A stretch of DNA of 64,000 bases. Source: Bog-473 sp036491435 (lineage in GTDB: Bacteria; Actinomycetota; Acidimicrobiia; Acidimicrobiales; RAAP-2). The translations under genes and the position numbers were made by a program. The notes beneath the pieces are model-generated. The model worked only from the letters and a program-made list of their open reading frames with translations, was not told the origin of the DNA and did not search any database. Location: assembly GCA_036491435.1 (NCBI GenBank), contig DASXBZ010000049.1:23277-87276 (forward strand), read 5' to 3'. Positions within the stretch are counted from its first letter, which is position 1, and each line of letters opens with the position of its first letter. Positions 35,572-45,081 of the stretch are shown one piece after another.

Positions 35572-36951
35572 GTGGTCTCACGCAGGGTCAGGCGGCGGCG
35601 CACCGAATTCGCAGTCGGGGGCTTCCTCTTTCTCGTGGTGATCATCTATCTCGCCGCCTTCTCGGGGGGCTCGGGCCCGCCGACCGCGTCGACCTCGACC
35701 ACCTCCACGTCCGCCGGACACGCCACGCTCGCCGACCAGCACTTCCCCACGAACTCGCCACTCAATCCCGACTGGAAGGGCAACGGGCACACGGTCACGC
35801 TCGGATTCGGCGGTGACGTCCATTTCGAAGGCGTGGTCGGCGAGAAGCTCGCCCAGAACCCGTCCACCGCCCTCGGCACCACCATCCCCCAGCTCTTCTC
35901 GGGGTCGAACCTGAGCATGGTGAATCTCGAGACGGCGGTGACCGAGGGCACCTGCCCGGAACCTCAGAACAAGCAGTACATCTTCGACGCACCGGCCTCC
36001 GCCATCACGGCCTTGAAGAGTGCCTCCATCTCCCTCGCCACCGAGGCCAACGATCACGGCTTCGACTGCGGGCCCCAGGGCCTTTCGCAGAACCTGACCG
36101 TCGCGACCCAGGACACCTACCCCATCATCGGCATCGGCGACCACGCGGCACAGGCCTTCACGCCGTACCGCGTCACCCTCAACGGCCAGCGCATCGCGAT
36201 CATCGCCGCCACGCAGGTCATCGCCAACAACCTCGTGGGCACGTGGACGGCGTCGGCCACCCAACCCGGCGTGGCCTCGGCGATCGACCCGACCGCACTG
36301 GTGCGCGTCGTGCAACAGGTGCGCAAGACGGCCGACACCGTGATCGTCTACGTGCACTGGGGCACCGAGACCCAGTCCTGCCCCAACCCCCAGCAGGAGC
36401 CCCTGGCCCAGCAACTCGTGAACGCCGGCGCCGACGTCGTGGTGGGCAGCGACGCGCACGTGCTGTCGGGGGCCGGGTACCTCGGCAGTGCCTACGTGGA
36501 CTACGGGCTCGGGAACTTCGCCTTCTACGACAACCAAGCGCCGGAGACCGACAGCGGATCACTCATCCTCACGGCGCAGGGCCGGCACATCACCAGTGCC
36601 GTGTGGCGGCCGGCGACCATCGTGTCCGGCCTGCCCCAGCCATTGACCGGACAGCCGGCGACCGCTGCCATCGACAGCTGGAACAGTGCGCGCGGCTGCA
36701 CCAATCTCCAGGCGAAAGCGTCGACGAGCGTCGCCACGTTGAAGGGCGAGACCAAGGCCTTCGTCGCGCCACCCACGACGACCACGACGAGCTCGGCCAC
36801 GGGGACCTCCGGCAACACGGGCGCGACGACAACGACGACGACAACGTCCAGCGCCGGCGCCACCACAACCTCGAGCACCCGCGCCACCACCACCACAACG
36901 ACGAGCCCCGCGTCGACCACCACCCGCCCGACGGACAACGCCGGCGGGTAG
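35572..36951 (+). CDS. CapA/PgsA-like metallophosphatase-fold protein, exported
   Basis: 459 residues. An N-terminal signal-anchor (FAVGGFLFLVVIIYLAAF) is followed by a Ser/Thr linker and the CapA domain (residues about 75-370). Signatures include LGFGGDVHFEGVVG, LSMVNLETAVTEG, ATEANDHGFDCG, VYVHWGTETQ and VVGSDAHVLSGAGYLG. The last 70 residues are a Thr/Ser/Ala-rich low-complexity tail, probably a wall-spanning stalk. CapA-type proteins take part in poly-gamma-glutamate or capsule synthesis; no polyglutamate genes are nearby, so the polymer is unknown. The start is GTG. It is convergent with the DUF2254 gene. Confidence 0.85.
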   Translation: MVSRRVRRRRTEFAVGGFLFLVVIIYLAAFSGGSGPPTASTSTTSTSAGHATLADQHFPTNSPLNPDWKGNGHTVTLGFGGDVHFEGVVGEKLAQNPSTALGTTIPQLFSGSNLSMVNLETAVTEGTCPEPQNKQYIFDAPASAITALKSASISLATEANDHGFDCGPQGLSQNLTVATQDTYPIIGIGDHAAQAFTPYRVTLNGQRIAIIAATQVIANNLVGTWTASATQPGVASAIDPTALVRVVQQVRKTADTVIVYVHWGTETQSCPNPQQEPLAQQLVNAGADVVVGSDAHVLSGAGYLGSAYVDYGLGNFAFYDNQAPETDSGSLILTAQGRHITSAVWRPATIVSGLPQPLTGQPATAAIDSWNSARGCTNLQAKASTSVATLKGETKAFVAPPTTTTTSSATGTSGNTGATTTTTTTSSAGATTTSSTRATTTTTTSPASTTTRPTDNAGG

Positions 36952-36992
36952 GCCCGTCGGATGACGGCGCCCCGACTCCGCCGGCGGTCTCC

Positions 36993-38417
36993 TCAGGCCG
37001 GGTCCATCTGCGACCTGGTCTGTGGCCGGTCGGTGAACGCATCCTCGCCCGGGATCCGGCGGTAGCGGAAGCGGATCTCCTCGAGGTCGTTCGGCTCGCT
37101 GACGCTCTCCTCGGCCACCCGCAACACCATGTCGGCCTGCCGGCGCAGCACGACGCGCTGCTCCGGTGAAGTCGTGTCGAGCATGATCGACCCCACGGAA
37201 TCGATCAGCCGGATCAAGACGGCAGGCATGCCGTGCGCCGCCTGGCGGATCTTGTCGAACGCCCGGTTCACCATCCGGGCGTACGACGGGTCGAACTCGA
37301 TCAGCCGGACCCGGCCGGTCGAATCCCGGTACACGCCCTCGTCGAGCACGCGACCCGACACCCGTCCCAGGCCGGCCGAAAGCCAATCGATGCAGGTCAA
37401 CGTGGTGAACGTGTCGTTGACCGCAGCCGACAAGGCCCGGATGGCGATCTCGACCAACTGGTCGATCGCGAACACCGGATCTTGCACGAGGGTTCGGTGC
37501 GGTCCGGTCACGTGCGCCTTGCGGAGCGCGAGCGCGACCTCGGGCGCCGCGCGCTTGGGCCAGACCATGGCGAGAGGACGTCCGGTGGCCAGATAGTGCC
37601 CCGGCCGGTGCTCCAGACGAATGAACGAATCGGTGCGGGTGGCGATCGAGATCAGCTGCGAATAGCCGACGTACTGGATATACCCACTCACTTGCGAGGA
37701 GACCACAGCGCCGCTCTCCTCGACGAGCGTGAGCAGCTCTGGCACGGTCTTTCCGCTGTGCGTTTGCGCCGACTCGACCCGAGGCTCTCCCACCCGCTCG
37801 GGGAACTCGGCATCGATCGATTGCATCAGATCGGAGGCGATGCCACCGATGACCTCCGGAAGCTGGATCAACTTCGCGATGTGATTGATGAAGTAGATGA
37901 GGATTCCGAGGTCGACGAGCAGCAACGCCTCGGCGATCGACGTGGAGAGGTGGGGGACGAAGCTCGGGCTGAGACTGTCGATCGACCCGAGTGCCAGGAC
38001 GGCGAACACGAACGTGCCGACGAACACACCGAGGGTGACCTGGCTCCCGATGTCGCGCACGAAGTTGCGCATCATCCGCGGCCCGAACTGCTGGGACGCC
38101 AGCGTCAGGGCGAGGATGGTGATGGAGAAGACGACGCCGATGACCGTGATGACCGCGGCCGCGATGGCGATGAGCACCTGGCGTTCGGCGTCGGCGCTCC
38201 CGGTACGGATCCAGACCGGCAACGTGAGCTGGCGGTGATAGGCCGCGACGTCGATCTCGAAGGTCAAAACGAACAGCAGGACCGAGACCACGACGATCAT
38301 GCTCGGCACGACCCACAAGGTCGTCCGCAGTTCCTCCCACCGCCAGCTGGGGAGTTGCCGACGGTCCTTCCCTCCCCGAGCCGGCTGCGGAGGCACCACT
38401 TCGGCGCTCCCGCTCAC
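36993..38417 (-). CDS. DUF2254 membrane protein
   Basis: 474 residues. Four membrane segments lie in the N-terminal half (LWVVPSMIVVVSVLLFVLTF, VLIAIAAAVITVIGVVFSITILALTLA, LGVFVGTFVFAVLALGSI, ALLLVDLGILIYFINHIA). The family signature QQFGPRMMRNFVRDIGSQ follows the second, with a large cytoplasmic C-terminal region. Function is unknown. The GTG start follows GAGGAGG by five bases, which excludes the longer upstream reading. It is convergent with the CapA-like gene. Confidence 0.88.
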   Translation of the reverse strand: MSGSAEVVPPQPARGGKDRRQLPSWRWEELRTTLWVVPSMIVVVSVLLFVLTFEIDVAAYHRQLTLPVWIRTGSADAERQVLIAIAAAVITVIGVVFSITILALTLASQQFGPRMMRNFVRDIGSQVTLGVFVGTFVFAVLALGSIDSLSPSFVPHLSTSIAEALLLVDLGILIYFINHIAKLIQLPEVIGGIASDLMQSIDAEFPERVGEPRVESAQTHSGKTVPELLTLVEESGAVVSSQVSGYIQYVGYSQLISIATRTDSFIRLEHRPGHYLATGRPLAMVWPKRAAPEVALALRKAHVTGPHRTLVQDPVFAIDQLVEIAIRALSAAVNDTFTTLTCIDWLSAGLGRVSGRVLDEGVYRDSTGRVRLIEFDPSYARMVNRAFDKIRQAAHGMPAVLIRLIDSVGSIMLDTTSPEQRVVLRRQADMVLRVAEESVSEPNDLEEIRFRYRRIPGEDAFTDRPQTRSQMDPA

Positions 38418-38647
38418 GACGCCCTCCTCGACAATGCCGCACGCGACCCCGCGCGCCACAGGCCGATAGGCCCGGTTGCGTGCGATGCGGTGCAGGGGTG
38501 CTCGATCATGGCGTGATGGTTCCCACGCCGACCAGTCTTCCCGGCACACCGATTTGCTGCGAGGACGACGCTACTCACCACCCGGCCCACGCCAGGGCGC
38601 GGTCCCAGGTCGGCCGACGCCTGCAAACCGCCCTCGCGCTGCCTCGC

Positions 38648-40753
38648 TCAGTCCGATGACGACCCGGCCGAACCGGAAGCAGCACCACCGGCACCAGAAC
38701 CCGCGCCGGCTCCCGCTGCCACCCGCGGCATGGCGTCGGCCACGAGCTTCTCGTCGTCTGCCAACAGCGAGTGCGCGAGCTGCTTCACCAACTCGATCAC
38801 CTCGGGGTGCTCCTCGGGGTTCCATCCCTCGAGCAGCTGGGTGAGCCCGCTGCGGCGGGCCTCGGTCAACTTCTCCCGAGCCTGCGTGCCGGCGGCGGTC
38901 AAATGGAGGTCGCAATCGGGACCCCGCGGGTCTTCCCGGATCATCCCCGCCGCAACGAGGCCGTCAACCCCTGGCCGGATGATCGACGGGTCGACGTCCA
39001 AGCGGTCGGCCAGTTCCTCAACCGTGCAGGCCGGACGCTCGGACAGGCGGTACAACAACCAGACCGCGCGGGGCGGCAGCTGCACTCCGGCCCGCTCCGC
39101 CAACGTCCCGTAGAGCTCGGACCGGTTCTCCCGGGCGGACACGCGCTCGAGCGCGAGCTCGATCTCCTGCAGCGACGTCCGCGCCTGCATCGCACCGGCC
39201 ACCTCCCCCGGGTCGACCGTCTCCACCGTGCGCCGCAGCGGCACCTCGGGCAGCAAGAAGCTCAGCAAGAAGGCGAAGAACGCGATCGGCACGGCGACGA
39301 GGAACACGGTCTGGACCGAATGGGTCACCGCGTGGATGTACTCGTTGTACAACGCCGGTACTTCCACCTTCAGCTTGTCGAGCAACGCGGGGTTGAGGGC
39401 CTGCGGATTGAACGAGTTGAGCACCCTTGACGACACATGCGGCAGGTGCGGGACGAAGGTGTGCGTGAACACGATCGCGTAGATCGCCCCGAACACCGCC
39501 GTGCCGAAGGAACCGCCGATCATGCGGAAGAAGGTGGCCGAGCTCGTGGCGACGCCCAGCTCCTTGTAGGACACGGCGTTCTGCACCGCCACCACGAGCA
39601 CCTGCATGATGAGGCCCATACCGACGCCGAAGACGAACATGTAGAAGGCCAGCAGCCAACTGTTCATCGACGCGTCGATGAACGACAGCAGGTACGCGCC
39701 CAACGTCATCAGCGCCGAGCCGAGCACCGGGAAGATCTTGTAACGCCCCCAGCGCGTCACGAGGCGGCCCGAGGTCACCGAGGCACCCAACATTCCGAGC
39801 ATCAGCGGGAGAATCCGCAACCCGGACACGGTCGGGCTCACACCCTTCACGTTCTGCAGGAACAACGGCAAGAAGGTCAGCGCGCCGAACATCGCAAAGC
39901 CCATCACGAAACCGATCGCACTCGATGCGTTGAACACCCGCACGGTGAACAGGTGCAGCGGGATCACCGGCTCCGCCGCCACGCGTTCGACGAGCAAGAA
40001 GCCGATGGCGAGCATGATCCCCAGCGCCAACGTGGCGATGCTCGGCCCCGAGCCCCACGGCCACGAGATCCCGCCCAGACTGGCGAAAATGATGAGCGAC
40101 GTCGCCGACCCGGCGAGCAGCAGCGTCCCGGCGTAGTCGATGGCATGGTGCACCCGGCGCAGGTGCCCGGGCAACACCGCACCCGTGACGAACAAGGCCA
40201 GGATCCCGAACGGCAGGTTGATGTAGAAGACCCAGCGCCAGGACAGGTATGTCACACACAGCCCACCGATGAGGGGACCGATGACGGTCGCCATGGCGAA
40301 CATGGCGCCGAAGAGCCCCATGTAGCGCCCTCGATCACGCGGCGAGACGACGTCGCCGATGATCGTCTGGGCGCCGACCATGAGGCCGCCGCCGCCCAGG
40401 CCCTGCAGCGCACGGAACACGATGAGCTCGGTCATCGTCTGGCTGAGGCCGCACAGCGCCGAGCCGACGAGAAAGATCACGATCGCGGCCTGGAAGAAGG
40501 TCTTGCGCCCGTACTGGTCGCCGAGCTTCCCCCACAGCGGCGTCGACACCGTCGATGACAACAGGTACGCCGTCACGACCCACGCGAGGTGCGAGCCGCC
40601 GTGCAGGTCTCCGACGATGGTCGGCAGCGCGGTCGAGACGATCGTCTGGTCGAGCGCCGCGAGCAGCATCCCGAGCAACAGGGCGCCGAGGATCACCCAC
40701 AACCGGCGACCGGTGATCCGCTCGGTCACGGGGGGTTCTGTGTCGACGCTCAC
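38648..40753 (-). CDS. DHA2-family (14-TM) MFS drug exporter fused to a MarR-like winged-helix domain
   Basis: 701 residues. The first about 505 residues are an EmrB/QacA-type proton-coupled exporter: LDQTIVSTALPTIVGDLHGG (motif D1-type), LWGKLGDQYGRKTFFQAAI (motif A) and GPLIGGLCVTYLSWRWVFYINLP (motif C region). The C-terminal about 150 residues are soluble and read as a MarR-like winged helix: PRAVWLLYRLSERPACTVEELADRLDVDPSIIRPGVDGLVAAGMI then DLHLTAAGTQAREKL. This is one continuous frame with no stop between. A Gly/Ala/Ser tail ends it. The GTG at 40753 follows GGAGAG; an ATG at 40819 would extend the N-terminus. Confidence 0.9.
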   Translation of the reverse strand: MSVDTEPPVTERITGRRLWVILGALLLGMLLAALDQTIVSTALPTIVGDLHGGSHLAWVVTAYLLSSTVSTPLWGKLGDQYGRKTFFQAAIVIFLVGSALCGLSQTMTELIVFRALQGLGGGGLMVGAQTIIGDVVSPRDRGRYMGLFGAMFAMATVIGPLIGGLCVTYLSWRWVFYINLPFGILALFVTGAVLPGHLRRVHHAIDYAGTLLLAGSATSLIIFASLGGISWPWGSGPSIATLALGIMLAIGFLLVERVAAEPVIPLHLFTVRVFNASSAIGFVMGFAMFGALTFLPLFLQNVKGVSPTVSGLRILPLMLGMLGASVTSGRLVTRWGRYKIFPVLGSALMTLGAYLLSFIDASMNSWLLAFYMFVFGVGMGLIMQVLVVAVQNAVSYKELGVATSSATFFRMIGGSFGTAVFGAIYAIVFTHTFVPHLPHVSSRVLNSFNPQALNPALLDKLKVEVPALYNEYIHAVTHSVQTVFLVAVPIAFFAFLLSFLLPEVPLRRTVETVDPGEVAGAMQARTSLQEIELALERVSARENRSELYGTLAERAGVQLPPRAVWLLYRLSERPACTVEELADRLDVDPSIIRPGVDGLVAAGMIREDPRGPDCDLHLTAAGTQAREKLTEARRSGLTQLLEGWNPEEHPEVIELVKQLAHSLLADDEKLVADAMPRVAAGAGAGSGAGGAASGSAGSSSD

Positions 40754-40965
40754 CCCCAGCTCTCCGACGTCGGCCACGATGAGGTCAGAGTAGGAACGTC
40801 GTGCTCGGATTGCAACCATGGTCGGCCGACCGCCTCGGTCCGCCGGAACCGTCGCGGCGGCGCCCGATGTGCCTCGCCCGACCGAGCGCCCGCGCCGCCC
40901 GCGCTACGGTCGCCGCGGCGGATGCGGCACACAGACGCTCCGGGACACCAGGAAGGCTCAGGATC

Positions 40966-41931
40966 ATGCGTACCCGACTCACCGATCTGCTCGGGATCGA
41001 GCACCCCGTCATGCTGGCCGGCATGGGGGGCGTCTCCTACTCGGCCTTGGCGGCTGCCGTCTCGGAGGCGGGCGGATTCGGTTGTCTCGGCGCGTCGACG
41101 ATGAGCAACGAGACGATGATCGAGGAAATGACGGCCGTGCGCGCCGCCACCGACAAGCCCTTCGGCGTCGACCTGCTCACGGCCATGCCCGGTGGGATGA
41201 CCGAGCAGGTGAAGATGGTCATCGCAGGAGGTGCCTCCGCCTTCGTCGCGGGGCTCGGCGTGCCGACCGAGGTTGTCGACCTGTGTCACGAGCACGATCT
41301 GGTCGTCGTCAGCATGTGTGGGAAGGTCGAACACGCGGTCCGAGCCGTCGAGGCGGGATGCGACCTCGTCGTCGCCCAGGGCACCGAGGCCGGTGGCCAT
41401 ACTGGCCAAGTTGCGTCATTTCCCTTGGTGCCACAGATCGTCGACGCCGTCGGCGCACAGGTCCCCGTTGTCGCCGCAGGCGGCATCTTCGACGGCCGAG
41501 GTCTGGCCGCGGCACTGGCGCTCGGAGCGGACGGCGTCTGGGTCGGTACCCGCTTCATCGCCACGCCAGAAGCGCGAGGTGTGATGGGCTACAAGGAGAC
41601 GCTCGTTGCCAGTCGGGAGGATCAGACCACCGTCAGCCGTGCCTACTCGGGCAAGACGATGCGCGTCGTGAGGAACAAATACACCGACTACTACGACGCG
41701 CACCCTGAAGAGCTCAAGAAGTTTCCCGAGCAGCTCGGTGTGGCCTACGGCAACGGCGCCATGCACTTGGGCGGCGACTCCTTCAGCGAGGGCGTCGACG
41801 TGGACAAAGAGTGCTACCCGGCCGGCCAGGGCGTCGGCGCGATTTCGGAGCTGGTGCCCGCCGGCGATTTGGTGCGTCGTTTCGTCGCCGAGGCCGAGGT
41901 CGCGCTCGACCGTTTGGCAACGGTGCGCTGA
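40966..41931 (+). CDS. Nitronate-monooxygenase-type NAD(P)H-dependent flavin oxidoreductase
   Basis: 321 residues, a TIM-barrel FMN protein of the YrpB/NMO family. The FMN-binding motifs are HPVMLAGMGGVSYSALAAAVSEAGG at the N-terminus, CDLVVAQGTEAGGHTGQV and VVAAGGIFDGRGLAAALALGADGVWVGTRF. Members oxidise nitroalkanes or reduce enones; the exact substrate is unknown. The ATG is preceded by AGGA. It is divergent from the MFS exporter (212 bases) and followed at 18 bases by an SDR gene, with which it probably forms an operon. Confidence 0.88.
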   Translation: MRTRLTDLLGIEHPVMLAGMGGVSYSALAAAVSEAGGFGCLGASTMSNETMIEEMTAVRAATDKPFGVDLLTAMPGGMTEQVKMVIAGGASAFVAGLGVPTEVVDLCHEHDLVVVSMCGKVEHAVRAVEAGCDLVVAQGTEAGGHTGQVASFPLVPQIVDAVGAQVPVVAAGGIFDGRGLAAALALGADGVWVGTRFIATPEARGVMGYKETLVASREDQTTVSRAYSGKTMRVVRNKYTDYYDAHPEELKKFPEQLGVAYGNGAMHLGGDSFSEGVDVDKECYPAGQGVGAISELVPAGDLVRRFVAEAEVALDRLATVR

Positions 41932-41949
41932 TCCGGCTGACCAGCGGGC

Positions 41950-42807
41950 GTGACGACGGGAACCAGCGGACACAGCGGAGCAAGCGGATCGACCGGGACC
42001 GCCGCTGAGCGTTCGGTGGCACTCGTCACGGGGGCGAACCATGGCATCGGCGCCGCCACGGCGAAGGCGCTGGCCGCCCGGGGATCGGCCGTGCTGTGCG
42101 CGTACTTCCGCAGCGATCGGTTGGGCGGGCTCGACGACCCGTCTCTTCCCGCGGCCTACCGCGCCACTCGCATGGCCCGGGCCGATTTCGTCGTGGAATC
42201 GATCCGTGCGGCCGGGGGCCACGCCACCGCCGTCGAGGCCGACCTGTCTGACCCGGCATCCGTGCCCGCTCTCTACGACACGGCGGAACGCGAGCTCGGC
42301 CCGGTGCACATCCTGGTGAACAACGCCTCCGGCTGGGTGGGCGACACCTTCGCCCCGCAGGCGACCGATCGCTTCGGTCGGGTTCAGAACGCGGTGACGG
42401 CGCGCACCATCGACCAGGTGCTCGCCGTCGACACCCGTGCGGCCGCCTTGTTGATCGCCGAGTTTGCTCGTCGCCACATCGCACGCGGCGGTCAATGGGG
42501 GCGCATCGTGGGCCTGACCTCGGGCGAGGCAGACGGGTTCCCCGAAGAAGTCTCGTACGGAGCGGCCAAGGCAGCTCAGGTGAGCTTCACCCTGAGCGCG
42601 GCCGGCGAGCTTGCCCGTCACGGCGTCACGGCGAACGTTGTCCACCCGCCCATCACGGACACGGGCTGGATCAACACGCAGACCGCCGCAGCGGCGCGTT
42701 CGGCGGGCCGGCGGGTAGCCACACCCAGAGAAGTCGCCGAGGTGATCGCCTACCTTGCCTCCGACGCCGCCGCGCTCATCACGGGGAACGTCATCAGACT
42801 GCGCTGA
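41950..42807 (+). CDS. Short-chain dehydrogenase/reductase
   Basis: 285 residues. The cofactor loop is ALVTGANHGIGAATAKAL, preceded by a Ser/Gly/Thr-rich N-terminal extension of about 20 residues. The NNASG motif (HILVNNASGWVG) follows. The catalytic Ser/Tyr/Lys set lies in GLTSGEADGFPEEVSYGAAKAA. A 19-residue insertion between the first helices (RSDRLGGLDDPSLPAAYRATRM) is unusual. The substrate is unknown. The start is GTG, 18 bases after the flavin oxidoreductase stop. Confidence 0.87.
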   Translation: MTTGTSGHSGASGSTGTAAERSVALVTGANHGIGAATAKALAARGSAVLCAYFRSDRLGGLDDPSLPAAYRATRMARADFVVESIRAAGGHATAVEADLSDPASVPALYDTAERELGPVHILVNNASGWVGDTFAPQATDRFGRVQNAVTARTIDQVLAVDTRAAALLIAEFARRHIARGGQWGRIVGLTSGEADGFPEEVSYGAAKAAQVSFTLSAAGELARHGVTANVVHPPITDTGWINTQTAAAARSAGRRVATPREVAEVIAYLASDAAALITGNVIRLR

Positions 42808-42821
42808 CCCCCGACGCGGGT

Positions 42822-43390
42822 TCAGGCAATGCGGTAGGTCTGCAACCCGTGCGCGATCACTTTGCCTGCCTCGTCGGTGGCCGTGATCTCGGTGAAGATC
42901 AGCTCGCGCGCCCGATGGACGGTGCGCGCCGCACACAGGAGATCTCCTCCGGCGCTGCCGGCAACGTAGTGGAGCGCCATCGAGACGGTGGACGCGCGCG
43001 TGCCCGATCGAAGTCGTGGTTCGACCACGCCGCGAGTGCTCCGGTCGTGTCGATCACCGCTCCGACGACGCCCCCGTGGTACGTCGAGCCGTCGTTGCTC
43101 AGCTCGAGGCGGAACGGAAGACGGGTGGCGACTTCATCGGGCTCATAGCGCTCGACGACAAGGCCGAGCCACGACAGGAAGGGGGTCTTGGCGAAGATTG
43201 CAGGCATGGCCGCCCGCCGTTCCTTCTGTTCGGCCTCGGTGAAGCCCTCCTGAGGGGCGCTCACCCGGGCACCGAAAGCCAGCCGAAGGTTCCGGCATTC
43301 CTCTCGGTCCGGACAGCGATTCTCGCCCGCCATCTCATCATCGTCCTGCATCGACGCCGACCGAAACTCCCTGGTCACGGCCAACTGCAT
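42822..43390 (-). pseudogene. PaaI-type hotdog thioesterase disrupted by a frameshift
   Basis: The N-terminal frame (from 43390) carries the hotdog core FLSWLGLVVERYEPDEV, then STYHGGVVGAVIDTTGALAAWSNHDFDR, and then reads into unrelated residues. The missing half continues in another frame as GTRASTVSMALHYVAGSAGG and ends RELIFTEITATDEAGKVIAHGL. Adding one base in the C/G run near 43003-43005 restores one continuous protein of about 190 residues. So either the gene is inactivated or the sequence has an error there. The N-terminal region has several Cys residues (NRCPDREECRN). It is divergent from the PadR gene. Confidence 0.8.
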
Positions 43391-43404
43391 GATGCGAAAT
43401 ATTC

Positions 43405-43420
43405 CGATATATCATTATCG
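43405..43420. promoter_or_regulatory. CGATA-N6-TATCG inverted repeat upstream of padR-like gene
   Basis: A dyad with 5-bp arms lies in a strikingly AT-rich stretch (43396-43432) between the divergent thioesterase and PadR-like genes. The 8-bp palindrome GATATATC overlaps it at 43406-43413 and CGTACG follows. It is a likely operator for the adjacent PadR regulator, by position. Confidence 0.45.
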
Positions 43421-43466
43421 TACGTTACATAACGGATGAACCGGACCGATTGCCAGGAGCAAAGAG

Positions 43467-44054
43467 ATGCCTCACGACCACGACCACGAACACCACGACC
43501 ACGAACACCACGACCACGACCTCAGATCTGGACACGAGCACCTGCACGAACACTTCTTCGCCCACGCCATGCGTGGCCCCGGCATGCGCTGGGGCGGCGG
43601 CCGGGGTGGCTGGGGCGGCGGACGCCGGATGCGACGAGGCTCAATTCGCACGGCAATCCTGCTCGCGCTGCGCGACGAGCCGGCTCACGGTTACGAAGTC
43701 ATGCGCCGACTCGAGGAGATGAGCGGCGGACTTTGGCGGCCGAGCCCCGGCTCGGTGTACCCCCACCTCCAGATGCTCGAGGACGAAGGTCTGGTGCGTT
43801 CGTCGGACATCGACGGAAGCCGGACCTACACGCTGACGGACACCGGCCGCGCCGAAGCAGAGAAGAAAGAAGGACCGGTGCGGGCTGCCGGCGAGACTGA
43901 CGACAAGGTCCGGACGCTCCGCGAAGCACTCGGGCAGCTGGCCAGCGCCGCCAAGCAGTTGGCCGGAGCCGGAGAAGCGGCGCAAGTCGACCGTGGCATC
44001 GCCATCATCCAGCGAGCGCGCAAGGAGCTGTACCAGATCCTGGCCGAGGACTGA
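43467..44054 (+). CDS. PadR-family transcriptional regulator with His-rich N-terminus
   Basis: 195 residues. Residues 3-18 are almost only His, Asp and Glu (coding 43473-43520, built of 15-base repeats), a probable metal-binding segment. A Gly/Arg/Trp-rich stretch follows. The PadR winged helix starts near residue 57 (SIRTAILLALRDEPAHGYEVMRRLEE) with the signature SPGSVYPHLQMLEDEGLV and wing SRTYTLTDTGRAEAEKK. The C-terminal helix would dimerise. AGGAG seven bases upstream supports this ATG. The two ABC exporter genes directly downstream are the probable target. Confidence 0.9.
   Translation: MPHDHDHEHHDHEHHDHDLRSGHEHLHEHFFAHAMRGPGMRWGGGRGGWGGGRRMRRGSIRTAILLALRDEPAHGYEVMRRLEEMSGGLWRPSPGSVYPHLQMLEDEGLVRSSDIDGSRTYTLTDTGRAEAEKKEGPVRAAGETDDKVRTLREALGQLASAAKQLAGAGEAAQVDRGIAIIQRARKELYQILAED
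43473..43520 (+). repeat. Short in-frame tandem repeat encoding the His/Asp/Glu tract
   Basis: Units of CACGACCACGAACAC-type sequence (15 bases, His-Asp-His-Glu-His) recur in frame. Length changes in such a tract would keep frame and alter the number of possible metal ligands. Confidence 0.7.
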
Positions 44055-44085
44055 GCCGAAGGCCCGGTACTGTGCTGAAAGGGCC

Positions 44086-45081
44086 ATGACGACAACTGCC
44101 ACCGCAACCACGCTCGATGGCGCCGACCCTGATGCCAGACCGATCATCGAGACCGTTGACCTCACGAAGACCTACCCGGGCACGGACTTCCGTGCGGTCG
44201 ACGAGCTCAATCTGCAGGTAGGCCCGGGCGAGGTCTTCGGACTACTCGGGCCGAATGGCGCCGGCAAGACGACCACTGTCGGCGTGCTCACCACGCGTGT
44301 CATTCCCACGAGCGGGGGCGCGTTCGTGGGCGGCATTGACGTACTCCGGCACCCGACGCTGGTGAAACAACTCATCGGCGTCGTGTCGCAGCAGAACACA
44401 CTGGACCGACAACTCAACCCGTGGGAGAACCTGTACTTCCACGGGCGTCTCTTCGGCATGGGCGCGAAGGAGTGTCGCCAGACTGCTGACGACCTCTTGG
44501 AACGCTTCCAGCTGACCCGTTTCGCCAAAGCCTCGGTCTATGCCCTCTCGGGCGGCATGGCGCAACGACTCATGGTGGCCCGCGCGATCTTTCATCGGCC
44601 TGCCGTCCTGTTCCTCGACGAGCCGACGGCTGGGCTCGATCCGCAGGGTCGCTTGGCCCTCTGGGATCTCCTCGGAGGATTGAACGCCGAGGGGCAGACG
44701 ATCATGTTGACGACCCACTACATGGAGGAAGCAGACAAGCTGTGCGATCGGGTCGCCATCATGGACCACGGCAAGATCCTCGCCCTCGAAACGCCGGCCG
44801 AGCTCAAGCGCAGCGTCGGTGCCGACACGATCGTCACCGTCAAGGCCGCTGGTGATCCCGAAACGCTCGCGGCGGCGTTCGAAGGCAGGCTTGCCGGGCT
44901 GACACGGACCCGCCCGATCCCAGAGGGAGTCGAACTGCAGATCCGCGGTTCGGATCGTCTGGTTCCGCGGATCGTCGAAGCGGCGGAAGCAGCGGGACTC
45001 TCTCTGGCTGATCTCTCCGTCGCCGAACCCACACTGGAAACGGTGTTCATCGGCCTTACGGGTAAGGATTTGCGCGACTGA
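44086..45081 (+). CDS. DrrA-type ABC exporter ATP-binding protein
   Basis: 331 residues. Walker A is LLGPNGAGKTTTVGVL (near residue 60). The Q-loop follows (GVVSQQNTLDRQ), then the ABC signature LSGGMAQRLMVARAI, Walker B AVLFLDEPTAGLDPQGRL and the H-loop MLTTHYMEEADKLC. The C-terminal extension (ELKRSVGADTIVTVKAAGDPETLA) is typical of daunorubicin-resistance DrrA proteins. It lies 31 bases after the padR-like gene and overlaps the permease gene by one base (TGATG). It probably exports a drug or lipid. Confidence 0.94.
   Translation: MTTTATATTLDGADPDARPIIETVDLTKTYPGTDFRAVDELNLQVGPGEVFGLLGPNGAGKTTTVGVLTTRVIPTSGGAFVGGIDVLRHPTLVKQLIGVVSQQNTLDRQLNPWENLYFHGRLFGMGAKECRQTADDLLERFQLTRFAKASVYALSGGMAQRLMVARAIFHRPAVLFLDEPTAGLDPQGRLALWDLLGGLNAEGQTIMLTTHYMEEADKLCDRVAIMDHGKILALETPAELKRSVGADTIVTVKAAGDPETLAAAFEGRLAGLTRTRPIPEGVELQIRGSDRLVPRIVEAAEAAGLSLADLSVAEPTLETVFIGLTGKDLRD

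Noticed and set aside
43473..43520. Short repeats considered as a CRISPR-like or satellite array
   Set aside because: They are an in-frame coding repeat for a His-rich tract inside the PadR-like gene, with no spacers.
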